64,000 nt of DNA, taken from contig NZ_JNZO01000014.1 of the NCBI RefSeq assembly GCF_000717595.1, positions 248,001 to 312,000 of the forward strand. Direction: 5' to 3'. This DNA comes from Streptomyces flavochromogenes (GTDB taxonomy: Bacteria; Actinomycetota; Actinomycetes; Streptomycetales; Streptomycetaceae). Below are positions 56,600-64,000 of the stretch, piece after piece. Each line of letters starts with the position of its first letter. Within the stretch, counting starts at the first letter, position 1. The position numbers and the translations under genes were made by a program. Under the pieces are notes generated by a model. The model worked only from the letters and a program-made list of their open reading frames with translations, was not told the origin of the DNA and ran no database searches.

Positions 56600-58075
56600 G
56601 TGAACCTCGCCGACCTCCTCAGCCGCACCGCCGGCGCCCACGGCCCCCGCGTCGCCGTCGAACTCGGCGATCGGACGCTGACCTACAGCGAACTGGACAC
56701 CCTCGCCGGCCGCGTGGCCACGATGCTCGCCGCACGCGGCGTCACGCCGCGCGACCGTGTCGCCGTGATGATGCCCAACGTCCTGGAGTTTCCCGTCCTG
56801 TACTACGGCGCTCTTCGCGCGGGCACGGTCGTCGTCCCGATGAACCCGCTCCTCAAGGAGCGGGAGATCGCCCACTACCTGCGCGACTCCGGCGCTGTGC
56901 TGGTGTTCGCCCACGAGTCCGCCGCCAAGGAAATGATCGCCGGGGCCGAGGGCACCGACGCCGTGGTGCAGGTCGTGCCAGGCTCGCTCACCGAGCTGCT
57001 CTCCGACCACACGCAACCGGCGGCCACGGCGGTCGGGCGAGGAGAGGACACGGCGGTCATCCTCTACACCTCCGGAACCACCGGGGTACCCAAGGGTGCG
57101 GAACTCACCCACGCCGGCCTTCTGCGCAACGCCGAGATCACCGCACGTTCGCTGCTCCGACTCGGTCCGGAGGACACCGTGCTGGGCTGCCTGCCCCTCT
57201 TCCACGCGTTCGGTCAGTCCTGCGCGATGAACACCGCCCTCAGTGTGGGAGCCCGCCTCACGCTGCTGCCCCGCTTCGATCCCGCCCTCGCCCTGGAGAC
57301 CGTCCGACAGCGGCGGATCACCGTCTTCGAGGGTGTGCCCACGATGTACGCGGCCCTCCTCGCCGCCCACGTCCAGGACCCGGACGCGTACGACACGACG
57401 TCCCTGCGACTGGGCGTGTCGGGTGGAGCGTCCCTGCCCGTGGAGGTGCTGCACGGCTTCGAGGCCGCCTTCGAATGCCCCGTTCTTGAAGGCTTCGGCA
57501 TGTCGGAGACCTCCCCCGTGGCCTCCTTCAACCACCCGGACCGTCCCCGCAAGGCGGGATCGATCGGCACCCCGATCGAGGGCGTCGCGATGCGCCTGAT
57601 CGATGTGGAGGACGGCGTCGGCGAGCTCTGCGTCCGCGGGCACAACGTCATGAAGGGCTACTGGGGCCGCCCGGAGGCCACCGCTGAGACCGTCCAGGAC
57701 GGCTGGCTGCGCACCGGCGACCTCGCTCGCGTCGACGAGGAGGGCTACTACTACATCGTCGACCGCAAGAAGGACCTGATCATCCGCGGCGGCTACAACG
57801 TGTATCCGCGCGAAGTGGAGGAGGTCCTGTACGAGCACCCCGCCGTCGCAGAGGCGGCGGTGATCGGCCTGCCTCACCCCGCCCTCGGCGAGGAGGTGGC
57901 CGCCGCGGTGGCCCTGCGCCCCGGGGCCTCGGCGACGGCCGAGGAGCTGCGGGAGTTCGTCCGGGTGCGGATCGCCCCGTACAAGTACCCCCGCGAGGTC
58001 TGGCTGGTCGAGACGCTCCCCAAGGGGGCCACGGGCAAGATCCTCAAGCGCGAGATCGCGGCATCGCGTCCCTGA
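56600..58075 (+). CDS. Acyl-CoA synthetase (ANL superfamily)
   Basis: 491 residues from GTG 56600. The AMP-binding P-loop is ILYTSGTTGVPKGAEL near residue 155; the adenine motif region is LEGFGMSETSP; the hinge GDLARVDEEGYYYIVDRKKD and the catalytic Lys in GATGKILKREIA near the end are all present. It activates a carboxylic acid to its CoA thioester, the last step of the operon. Substrate chain type not determined. Confidence 0.9.
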   Translation: MNLADLLSRTAGAHGPRVAVELGDRTLTYSELDTLAGRVATMLAARGVTPRDRVAVMMPNVLEFPVLYYGALRAGTVVVPMNPLLKEREIAHYLRDSGAVLVFAHESAAKEMIAGAEGTDAVVQVVPGSLTELLSDHTQPAATAVGRGEDTAVILYTSGTTGVPKGAELTHAGLLRNAEITARSLLRLGPEDTVLGCLPLFHAFGQSCAMNTALSVGARLTLLPRFDPALALETVRQRRITVFEGVPTMYAALLAAHVQDPDAYDTTSLRLGVSGGASLPVEVLHGFEAAFECPVLEGFGMSETSPVASFNHPDRPRKAGSIGTPIEGVAMRLIDVEDGVGELCVRGHNVMKGYWGRPEATAETVQDGWLRTGDLARVDEEGYYYIVDRKKDLIIRGGYNVYPREVEEVLYEHPAVAEAAVIGLPHPALGEEVAAAVALRPGASATAEELREFVRVRIAPYKYPREVWLVETLPKGATGKILKREIAASRP

Positions 58076-58159
58076 GGGCGCGCGCAGGGAACGTCCCTGG
58101 CACCGGAAGAGGCTGTCCGCCCCGGTACAGGTCGCCGGCGGTCAGGCCCCACGGACCGG

Positions 58160-58450
58160 CGGGGCAACGCCGAGGCGGGCCGGAAGCTCACCGTCGGTCT
58201 GGGCGCGAGACCCGGCACTGGTTCGCCGGGGAGCGGTTCAAGGACCGGACGGCGACGCTGTCGGTCTCGTACGACGACGGTGGCACCTGGCGGCAGGTGC
58301 CTCCGGCGAAGACGGCGGACGGTCGCTGGACGGCGAGGTTCACCACCCGGACCGCCCGGGTGCGTTCGTCTCGCCGCGCGCGTCGACGACGGGCACCGAC
58401 GGCCTCGCCGTCGACCAGGAGATCATCCGGGCCTTCGGGCGAAGCAGTTC
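58160..58450 (+). pseudogene. Remnant of a subtilase-type exported protein C-terminus
   Basis: TATLSVSYDDGGTWRQVPPA and then, in a shifted frame, AFVSPRASTTGTDGLAVDQE and IIRAFG. This is the Ig-like end of Streptomyces S8 peptidases; compare VSVSTDRGATWTR and HIDAYV at the end of the 45680-47386 protein. There is no start and there is a frameshift near 58358, so it is a decayed fragment. The remaining sequence in 58076-58554 shows no gene. Confidence 0.5.
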
Positions 58451-58554
58451 CGCCCCGTCCGGTGCCGAGCGGCCCCTGCTCCTTCGCGACGGGGGCCGTT
58501 CCCGGTTCCTCGACACCCGCCGGAGACCCGGCCTCGTGGCGGGTGGCCCCACCG

Positions 58555-60672
58555 TCATGTCTCGGCGGCGGGGTCGGGGGCGGGGGCCGCGAGGGTTTGT
58601 TCGGCCCAGAGCGTCTTGCCTCGTCCGGAGGGTCTCACGCCCCAGCGCTGGGTGAGGTGGGCGGTGATGAACAGGCCCCGGCCGTTCTCGTCCGTGTCCA
58701 GGGCGCGGCGCAGGTGCGGACTGGCGCTGCTGTCGTCGGTGACCTCGCACGCGAGCGTGCCGTCGTGGATGAGGCGCAGCTGGATCGGCCCCTTCGCGTA
58801 GCGCACGGAGTTGGTGACCAGCTCACTCACGACGAGGGCGGTGTCGTCGATGGTGTCCTGGGCCAGTCCCCATTCCGCGAGTTGGGTCACGGCCTTCCTG
58901 CGAGCCTGCCCGGCGCTCTCCGGGGTGTTGGGAAAGGTCCACGCCTTCGTCTTGGAGCCGTCGAGCGTGCGGGTGCGGGCCAGCAAGAGGTAGGCGTCGC
59001 GGAGCGGCTGCTCGGGCGCGAGAGCGTCTGCACACGTGTCGCACGCGGCCTGAAGAGAGGGCTGCGGTTCGGCGAACAGGTCGGTCAACCGGCTCAGCAG
59101 CGACTCCCGGCCACCGGCCGCGGTCAGCAGAGCGGCGTTGCAGATCAGCAGGGTGCTCCCTTCGGGCAGTACGCGTTCCGTGAGCGTGTACTCCGCGAGA
59201 CCTTGCCCGAGCGGTGGCCCTGCCGCGACATCGAGCGGCTCGACGGCTCCGCCCGGATGTACCAGGACCGGTGACGGGTGTCCCGCACTCGCCACGGTGC
59301 ACAGGCGGGAGACCGGATCGTAGACGAGGCAGAGGCAGGTGGCGGCCGTACCGTCGCCGACGCCGGGTGCGGCCGTGTCCGGCGGGGTGCTCGGGCGGCT
59401 GGCGAGGTCGTGAAGGCGCTGGAGGATGTCGTCCGGCGGCAGGTCGAGGTCGGCCAGCGCCTCGATCGCCGCGCGAAGCTCGCTCATCGCCGCTGGTCGT
59501 GATGTGCCGGACGTGGTGTCCCCGGCCACGAGGGCGACTCTGCATCCGGACAGGGAGATGGCATCGGACCAGCCGCCGCCGGTGCCGGCCGGCAGGTGGG
59601 TGCGGGCCAGTTCGACGGCCGTGACCACGGATGCCTGCGCCTGGGCGAAACCACCGGACAGGATGCGAGCGGCCGAGCGCTCACGGCCGTAGAGGCGAGC
59701 GTTGTCGAGGCATTGGCCCGCGTGCGTGGTGAGCTGCTGCGCGAGCCTCAGGTGCCGGTGGTCGAAGGGGGACGGTTCGCGCCAGCGGTAGAAGCAGGCC
59801 AGGCCGAGCACCACCCCTCGCGCGCGGATCGGAACCAGCAGCATGGAATGGGTGCGGGCGTCCAGGATCCTGGCATCGCGCCGACGCCGGGGGTCGAGCC
59901 ATGGGGCGTCCGGGCGCAGTCGTCGGATCAGCTTGGGGGCCAGGGTGTCCAGGACGGTTCGGTAGGGCGTGCCGGGCGGGTACACGTCCACCTCGCCGAC
60001 GGCGGGGACGCCCTGCTGGTCCGGTCCGGCGACCGAGCGGTATCCCACGCGTCGAATGCTCTGGTCCCGGTCGAGAGCGTCCGCGATGGGAGCCCGGCCG
60101 CCCAGGACCACGTCGTAGACGTCGACGGTCACGGTGTCGGCCAGAGCCGGGGAGACGACCTCGCAGAACTCGGCCGCCGTACGGAAGATGTCGAGCGTCG
60201 TTCCGATCCGCGCGGCCGCCTCGTTCTGCAGGCGCACCTCCGCTTCGGCGCGCACCCGGGCGGTGATGTCGGTGAGTGCGGCGGCCAGCCCCAGCACCGT
60301 GCCGTCCGCCCGCCGCAGACGGAACGCGGACACCAGAGAGACCACTTCGTCCGAGGTGGCACGACGTTCACGGAAACGGATCCGCATGTCGAGCTCGGGC
60401 TCCCCGGTCTCCAGCACCCGGTGGGCTGCCCGTTCCACCGCCGCGGGGTCGGTGATGTCGAAGGACCGAAGGATCTCCGGCAGCGTACGGCCGAGCAACT
60501 GTTCGACCGGGAACGCCCGCATCAGCCGAGTCGCCCTGCCCACCCGCACAAGCCGCAGCTCCCGGTCGTACACGTGCAGACCCACGGGTGACTGGGAGAA
60601 CAACGCGTCCAGCACGGCGTCCCCCAGCCCCTCGGGAGCGAACCAGCTGTCCGGATGATCTTCACCGATCAC
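58555..60672 (-). CDS. PAS-GAF-SpoIIE-HATPase multidomain signalling protein
   Basis: 705 residues from GTG 60672. A PAS domain (residues 20-140, VLDALFSQSPVGLHVYDREL) is followed by a GAF domain (160-320, FCEVVSPALADTVTVDVYDV onward), a SpoIIE/PP2C-like domain (330-560) and an RsbW-type HATPase at the C-terminus (DDTALVVSELVTNSVRYAKG, then DENGRGLFITAHL). The PP2C metal motif is weak: AGDTTSGTSRPAAM replaces the usual GDVxGHG. Such proteins act in partner-switching control of sigma factors in Streptomyces. Divergent from another PP2C gene. Confidence 0.88.
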   Translation of the reverse strand: MIGEDHPDSWFAPEGLGDAVLDALFSQSPVGLHVYDRELRLVRVGRATRLMRAFPVEQLLGRTLPEILRSFDITDPAAVERAAHRVLETGEPELDMRIRFRERRATSDEVVSLVSAFRLRRADGTVLGLAAALTDITARVRAEAEVRLQNEAAARIGTTLDIFRTAAEFCEVVSPALADTVTVDVYDVVLGGRAPIADALDRDQSIRRVGYRSVAGPDQQGVPAVGEVDVYPPGTPYRTVLDTLAPKLIRRLRPDAPWLDPRRRRDARILDARTHSMLLVPIRARGVVLGLACFYRWREPSPFDHRHLRLAQQLTTHAGQCLDNARLYGRERSAARILSGGFAQAQASVVTAVELARTHLPAGTGGGWSDAISLSGCRVALVAGDTTSGTSRPAAMSELRAAIEALADLDLPPDDILQRLHDLASRPSTPPDTAAPGVGDGTAATCLCLVYDPVSRLCTVASAGHPSPVLVHPGGAVEPLDVAAGPPLGQGLAEYTLTERVLPEGSTLLICNAALLTAAGGRESLLSRLTDLFAEPQPSLQAACDTCADALAPEQPLRDAYLLLARTRTLDGSKTKAWTFPNTPESAGQARRKAVTQLAEWGLAQDTIDDTALVVSELVTNSVRYAKGPIQLRLIHDGTLACEVTDDSSASPHLRRALDTDENGRGLFITAHLTQRWGVRPSGRGKTLWAEQTLAAPAPDPAAET

Positions 60673-60910
60673 TGTGTGAACGTCCCTTCGACGAGACGGT
60701 GGACCGCACTGCCTTCCATGCAACGCGCAGCACGCCCACCCGGCCACCGCGGTGAAGCGGCCGGGTGATGTCACCGGCCGGGCCCGGCGAGCCCGGAGGA
60801 TCGAGTGACGAGCGGTCCCCGCCGCAGGACGGGCCTCTGCGACGCGGATGGCCCGATTGCTGCGTACGCTGGTGACAGGGGCTGTGCTCGGGATGAGGAT
60901 CGGAAGGTCC

Positions 60911-62155
60911 GTGACGCCGGACATCGACCACAGCGCGTTGTTCGCCGCGACGCCGAGCCCGTATCTGGTGCTGACACCGGATCTGGTCATCGTCGATGTC
61001 AACGAGGCGTACCTGCGGGCGACCGGCCGTACCCGGGCGGATCTGATCGGACAGCAGGTGTTCGACGCGTTCCCCGACAATCCCGCCGACCCGGGCGCGG
61101 ACGGGGTGAAGAACCTCAGGGCATCGCTGGGGCGGGTGCTGGCCACCGGCGAGGCGGACACGATGGCGGTGCAGAAGTACGACATCCCCGTGGTCGCGCA
61201 GCCCGGTGTGTTCGAGGAACGCTGGTGGTCGCCGGTGAACACTCCGGTCAAGAACGCGGACGGGCGGGTCGCGTGGATCATCCACCGCGTGGAGGACGTG
61301 ACCGCGTTCATGCAGTCCCGCCGGTTCCGGAGCCGGGGCGATGGGCGGCGGATGACCGAGCGTGAGGAGGGGATGGAGGCCGAGCTGTACGCCCGCGCGC
61401 GGGAGCTGCAGCGGCTGAACGAGGAGCTGCGGGCCGCGCACGCCCGGGAGCGGGAGGTCGCCGTCACCTTGCAGGAGGCGATGCTGCACTCTCCCGATCT
61501 GGCCCGGCACAGCGACGTGGCGGTGCGCTACCTGCCGGCGATCGGTTCGCTGAACGTGTGCGGCGACTGGTACGACACCGTCGATCTGACCGAGGGGCGA
61601 TTCACCGTCGCCGTGGGCGACGTCGTCGGGCACGGGCTGGAAGCGGCGACCGTCATGGGCATGCTCCGAAGCGCCCTGTCCGCGGCGAGTCGCGCGATGG
61701 CCGGGCCGGCCGGGGCCCTGGAAGTGCTGGGCATGTACGCCCGCTCCGTCGACGGCGCGCTCGCCGCGACCGCGGTCAGCGTGCTCGTGGACACCCGTTC
61801 CAGACTGCTCGTGTACTCCAGCGCCGGGCACCCGCCGCCGGTGCTGCTGCACAGGGACGGCACGTGCGAGCTGTTGGACCAGGCAACGGACCCGCCGCTG
61901 GGGGCCAGACCCGAGCACGTTCCCCGACCGCAGGCCGGCGCCGCCTACCGGCCGGGCGACACCCTCGTCCTCTACACCGACGGACTGATCGAACGCCGCG
62001 ACGAGGACATCGACACGGGCCTGGCCCGGCTCACCACCGCCCTGAGCGACCTCGCCGGCCTCGGCCCGGCGCGGCTGGCCGACGCGCTGCTCGCCCGGCT
62101 CGGCGTCGCCGGCGGAGCCAGCGACGACATCGCCCTGGTCGTCGTCCGCGTCTGA
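60911..62155 (+). CDS. PAS-SpoIIE (PP2C) phosphatase
   Basis: 414 residues from GTG 60911 (GGAAGG just upstream); ATG 60893 or 60848 are longer alternatives. A PAS domain ([20 protein letters not shown]) and a short coiled coil ([20 protein letters not shown]) precede a full SpoIIE phosphatase: [24 protein letters not shown] and [14 protein letters not shown] carry the metal-binding Asp residues. It would dephosphorylate an anti-anti-sigma factor in response to a PAS-sensed cue. The divergent HATPase protein is a natural antagonist partner. Confidence 0.88.
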   Translation: MTPDIDHSALFAATPSPYLVLTPDLVIVDVNEAYLRATGRTRADLIGQQVFDAFPDNPADPGADGVKNLRASLGRVLATGEADTMAVQKYDIPVVAQPGVFEERWWSPVNTPVKNADGRVAWIIHRVEDVTAFMQSRRFRSRGDGRRMTEREEGMEAELYARARELQRLNEELRAAHAREREVAVTLQEAMLHSPDLARHSDVAVRYLPAIGSLNVCGDWYDTVDLTEGRFTVAVGDVVGHGLEAATVMGMLRSALSAASRAMAGPAGALEVLGMYARSVDGALAATAVSVLVDTRSRLLVYSSAGHPPPVLLHRDGTCELLDQATDPPLGARPEHVPRPQAGAAYRPGDTLVLYTDGLIERRDEDIDTGLARLTTALSDLAGLGPARLADALLARLGVAGGASDDIALVVVRV

Positions 62156-62457
62156 CCCCGTACAGGGCGGTCCCCGAGCGCCGGACAACGACCCGCTCCG
62201 CCCGCCCACAGCGCACGAACGGCCGCACACGGGTCGAGGCGCTGTGCCGGCCATGGCGCCTCACGGCTCCCGGGCGCACTTGTCTCCGAGCCCGGCCCGC
62301 CGGCGGTGGCAGGATCGTGCACGGTGCGGAGGCAGGAGCATGCCAACGGGGAGTCCTGTGGAGGAGGGGGTTCGCTGCGATGCTTCTGACGTGGTCGGGG
62401 ATCTCGTCCCGGACACCTCTGAGGACACGGCGCCGGGGCGCCGGGAGGGGAAGAACC
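62156..62457. other. Intergenic region, no gene seen
   Basis: 302 bp between the phosphatase and the small secreted peptide. No convincing frame or repeat structure was found. Confidence 0.45.
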
Positions 62458-62658
62458 ATGATGCGTACCGCCACCAGCAGAGCCGCCCGAGGGATCGCGG
62501 CGGCGATGCTGACCGCGCTGGCGACGGCAGGGGCGTTCACCGCCGTCGCGGGAAGCGTCACTCCGGCGAGCGGTGACGCTGTCGCCGCGGCGGGCGACTG
62601 TCTCGACCCCCAGAACGTGTGCTGGGTCAACGGCTGGCAGGAGAAGCCCGGCACCTGA
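62458..62658 (+). CDS. Small secreted peptide
   Basis: 66 residues from ATG 62458 (a second ATG follows directly), GGGAGGGG upstream. A signal peptide (RGIAAAMLTALATAGAFTAV, then GSVTPASG) precedes a mature part of about 20 residues with two Cys (GDCLDPQNVCWVNGW), likely a disulfide loop. Not recognised; could be a signalling or surface peptide. Confidence 0.55.
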   Translation: MMRTATSRAARGIAAAMLTALATAGAFTAVAGSVTPASGDAVAAAGDCLDPQNVCWVNGWQEKPGT

Positions 62659-62774
62659 TCCTGTGCGGCGAGCCCGCCACGGGGGGGTGGGTCAAGCGGT
62701 CCGGGCGCCGAGCACGGCGCGCGGCCCCACCGCCATTCCAGTACCTCGTCACCGACGACCGTGGAGCACCGCCG

Positions 62775-63572
62775 ATGCACCGCATGCAGATCCTGGGGAT
62801 CACCCCTGCCGAGGAGCAGACGTACCGCCACCTGTTGAGGCATCCCGGCAGCTGCGCCGCCGAGATCGTCGCCGCGCCGTGGCACCCGCCCGGGGCCGGT
62901 ACGGCCGCCGTGGGGCGCCTGAAGGCTCTGGGCGCCGTGGTCGAGAGAGACGGAGCGCTGTGGCCGGAGGAGCCGAAGGCGGTCGTGGGCCTACTGGCGG
63001 AGCGGCTGCTGGCCGAGCTGCACACCATCACCCGCAGCCTTTCGCAGGTCTACACGGTGGTGCGCTCCCTGGAGGACGAGGTGGCGGCCGCCGGCCGGCC
63101 CGAGGAGGGTGACCCGCCTCCGCCGGGCAGCCGACTGGTGGAGCGGATCACCGATCCCGCCGCGTTGCGGGCGAGGGTGGAGGCCCTCGCCCTGAGTACC
63201 TGCTCCGAGGTGCTGGTGGGTGGGCTCCGCGAGGAGGTCGACGGCCGGGTCCTACGGCTGACCTTGCCGCTGGGCCTGCGGATGCTGCGTCGCGGCGTCA
63301 CCGTGCGGCTCCTGGTGTGGCAGTCGATGCTCGTGGACCCGGTGGTCGTCGCCCACCTGCGCCTGCTGGCCGACGCGGGCGCCCGAGTGCGGGTGCTGCC
63401 TTCCTCGGACAGCCCGATGGCGGTGTGCGACGGCGGGACCGCGCTGGTGCCGGTCGAGCCTTCGGACATCGCCAAGGGCGCGTTCGTCACGGCCGAACCC
63501 GGCATGGTCAGCACGGTCGTCAACCACTTCGAGCGGCTGTGGGCGGACGCCCGGGACTTCGGGGACGGCTGA
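62775..63572 (+). CDS. TrmB-like/HTH transcriptional regulator
   Basis: 265 residues from ATG 62775; no ribosome site, probably leaderless. N-terminal winged HTH (LGITPAEEQTYRHLLRHPGS). C-terminal phospholipase-D-like/TrmB-effector region with LRMLRRGVTVRLLVWQSMLV and GTALVPVEPSDIAKGAFVTA. No C-terminal LuxR HTH. The C-terminal sensor region is closely matched by the convergent LuxR gene at the right edge. Confidence 0.72.
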   Translation: MHRMQILGITPAEEQTYRHLLRHPGSCAAEIVAAPWHPPGAGTAAVGRLKALGAVVERDGALWPEEPKAVVGLLAERLLAELHTITRSLSQVYTVVRSLEDEVAAAGRPEEGDPPPPGSRLVERITDPAALRARVEALALSTCSEVLVGGLREEVDGRVLRLTLPLGLRMLRRGVTVRLLVWQSMLVDPVVVAHLRLLADAGARVRVLPSSDSPMAVCDGGTALVPVEPSDIAKGAFVTAEPGMVSTVVNHFERLWADARDFGDG

Positions 63573-63617
63573 CGGCCGGGTCACGCCCGGCTGTCAGCCC
63601 CGCTGTCGGACCCGCTG

Positions 63618-64000
63618 TCAGACCCACCCTCGTTCTCGGGCCAGTAACGCCGCATGGGCGCGGTTCTCCGCACCGAGGAGCCGCATCAGCTCCGAGATGT
63701 GGCGTCGGTAGGTCCGCAGTGCGGTGCCCACCTGGCGTGCGCCGGTCTCGTCCTTGCCGACCGTGCACATCGCCCGCAGCACCTGTACTTGCAGAGGGGT
63801 CAGTTCGGGATCGCCCGACGAGTCGTCCCCCTGCCCGACCAGGTCGGTGAAGTCCTCGGCCCCCGCCCACAGACGCTCGAAGTTGTTGACGACGGTGGTG
63901 ACGATCCCCTCCTCGCTCGAACAGAGGGCGCCCTTGGAGGTGTTCTTCGGGTCCACCGGCACCAGCGTGGTGTGGTGGTCGTACACGATCATCAGCTCGC
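63618..64000 (-). CDS. LuxR-family regulator (partial, N-terminus beyond window)
   Basis: C-terminal 127 residues, entering from the right edge. A sensor-domain end (TTLVPVDPKNTSKGALCSSE, then VVNNFERLWAGAEDFTD) is followed by a GerE HTH (ELTPLQVQVLRAMCTVGKDE, then GTALRTYRRHISELMRLLGA). Convergent with and related to the preceding TrmB-like gene. Confidence 0.78.
   Translation of the reverse strand, partial: ELMIVYDHHTTLVPVDPKNTSKGALCSSEEGIVTTVVNNFERLWAGAEDFTDLVGQGDDSSGDPELTPLQVQVLRAMCTVGKDETGARQVGTALRTYRRHISELMRLLGAENRAHAALLARERGWV

Noticed and set aside
54920..57877. 985-residue minus-strand frame
   Set aside because: Antisense of the aldehyde dehydrogenase and CoA ligase genes, both of which have full catalytic motifs; the frame has none.
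60673..61467. N-terminal extension of the PAS-GAF-SpoIIE-HATPase gene
   Set aside because: The extra 265 codons overlap the divergent phosphatase gene antisense and lack domains; the PAS domain begins right after GTG 60672.

Overview
The window is high-GC actinobacterial DNA, almost certainly from Streptomyces. Evidence is the strong G/C bias at third codon positions, many GTG starts, GGAGG-type ribosome sites, several probably leaderless genes, and families typical of the genus (SpoIIE/HATPase regulators, DUF2637/SpdB-like and FtsK/TraB-like transfer proteins, Tat-exported proteins).

Positions 1 to about 38,700 are the right-hand part of a large integrated element; its left end lies outside the window. 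Nearly all of it is one densely packed minus-strand gene train with 1-4 bp ATGA/GTGA/TGATG overlaps. Read in transcription order (right to left) it holds: a regulatory switch (XRE and MerR-like proteins facing a plus-strand regulator, small gene and tyrosine integrase, 35.6-38.6 kb); many tiny unknown proteins; a recombination pair (RecE/Cas4-like nuclease and RecA-like ATPase); a replication module (winged-helix initiator-like protein carrying five iteron-like repeats inside its gene, followed by a DnaB-type helicase and a PD-(D/E)XK nuclease); a C5-cytosine methyltransferase; more small proteins; a KilAC-type antirepressor; a plus-strand island with two NUDIX proteins; a conjugation-like module (SpdB-like membrane protein, FtsK/TraB-like translocase, and a strongly patterned 200-bp non-coding locus just after the translocase gene); and a phage late region (repeat-bearing virion protein, glycosyltransferase, methyltransferase, sugar epimerase, HNH nuclease, small and large terminase, portal). 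The element thus combines phage packaging genes with the transfer genes of actinomycete integrative and conjugative elements.

The integrase points at a branched-chain-amino-acid-type ABC substrate-binding lipoprotein gene (38,730-39,740, minus) that looks cut short at its C-terminus. This suggests the element inserted inside that gene.

From 38.7 to 64 kb the sequence is chromosomal. It holds a NYN-domain protein, a KatA-type catalase, relics of a caspase-like and an MBL-fold gene, a DUF2235 hydrolase, a CYTH protein, an iron-permease-like protein, a Tat-exported protein, a PLP decarboxylase, an NmrA-like oxidoreductase, and a TetR-controlled catabolic operon (TauD/TfdA dioxygenase, MFS transporter, aldehyde dehydrogenase, acyl-CoA ligase). 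Next come a divergent pair of PAS/SpoIIE signalling proteins and two convergent regulators sharing a sensor domain. Several gene fragments (42.1-43.0, 49.7-49.9, 51.0-51.5, 58.2-58.5 kb) mark this as a decaying, variable chromosomal region.

All functional calls rest on reading motifs by eye; no database search was run.
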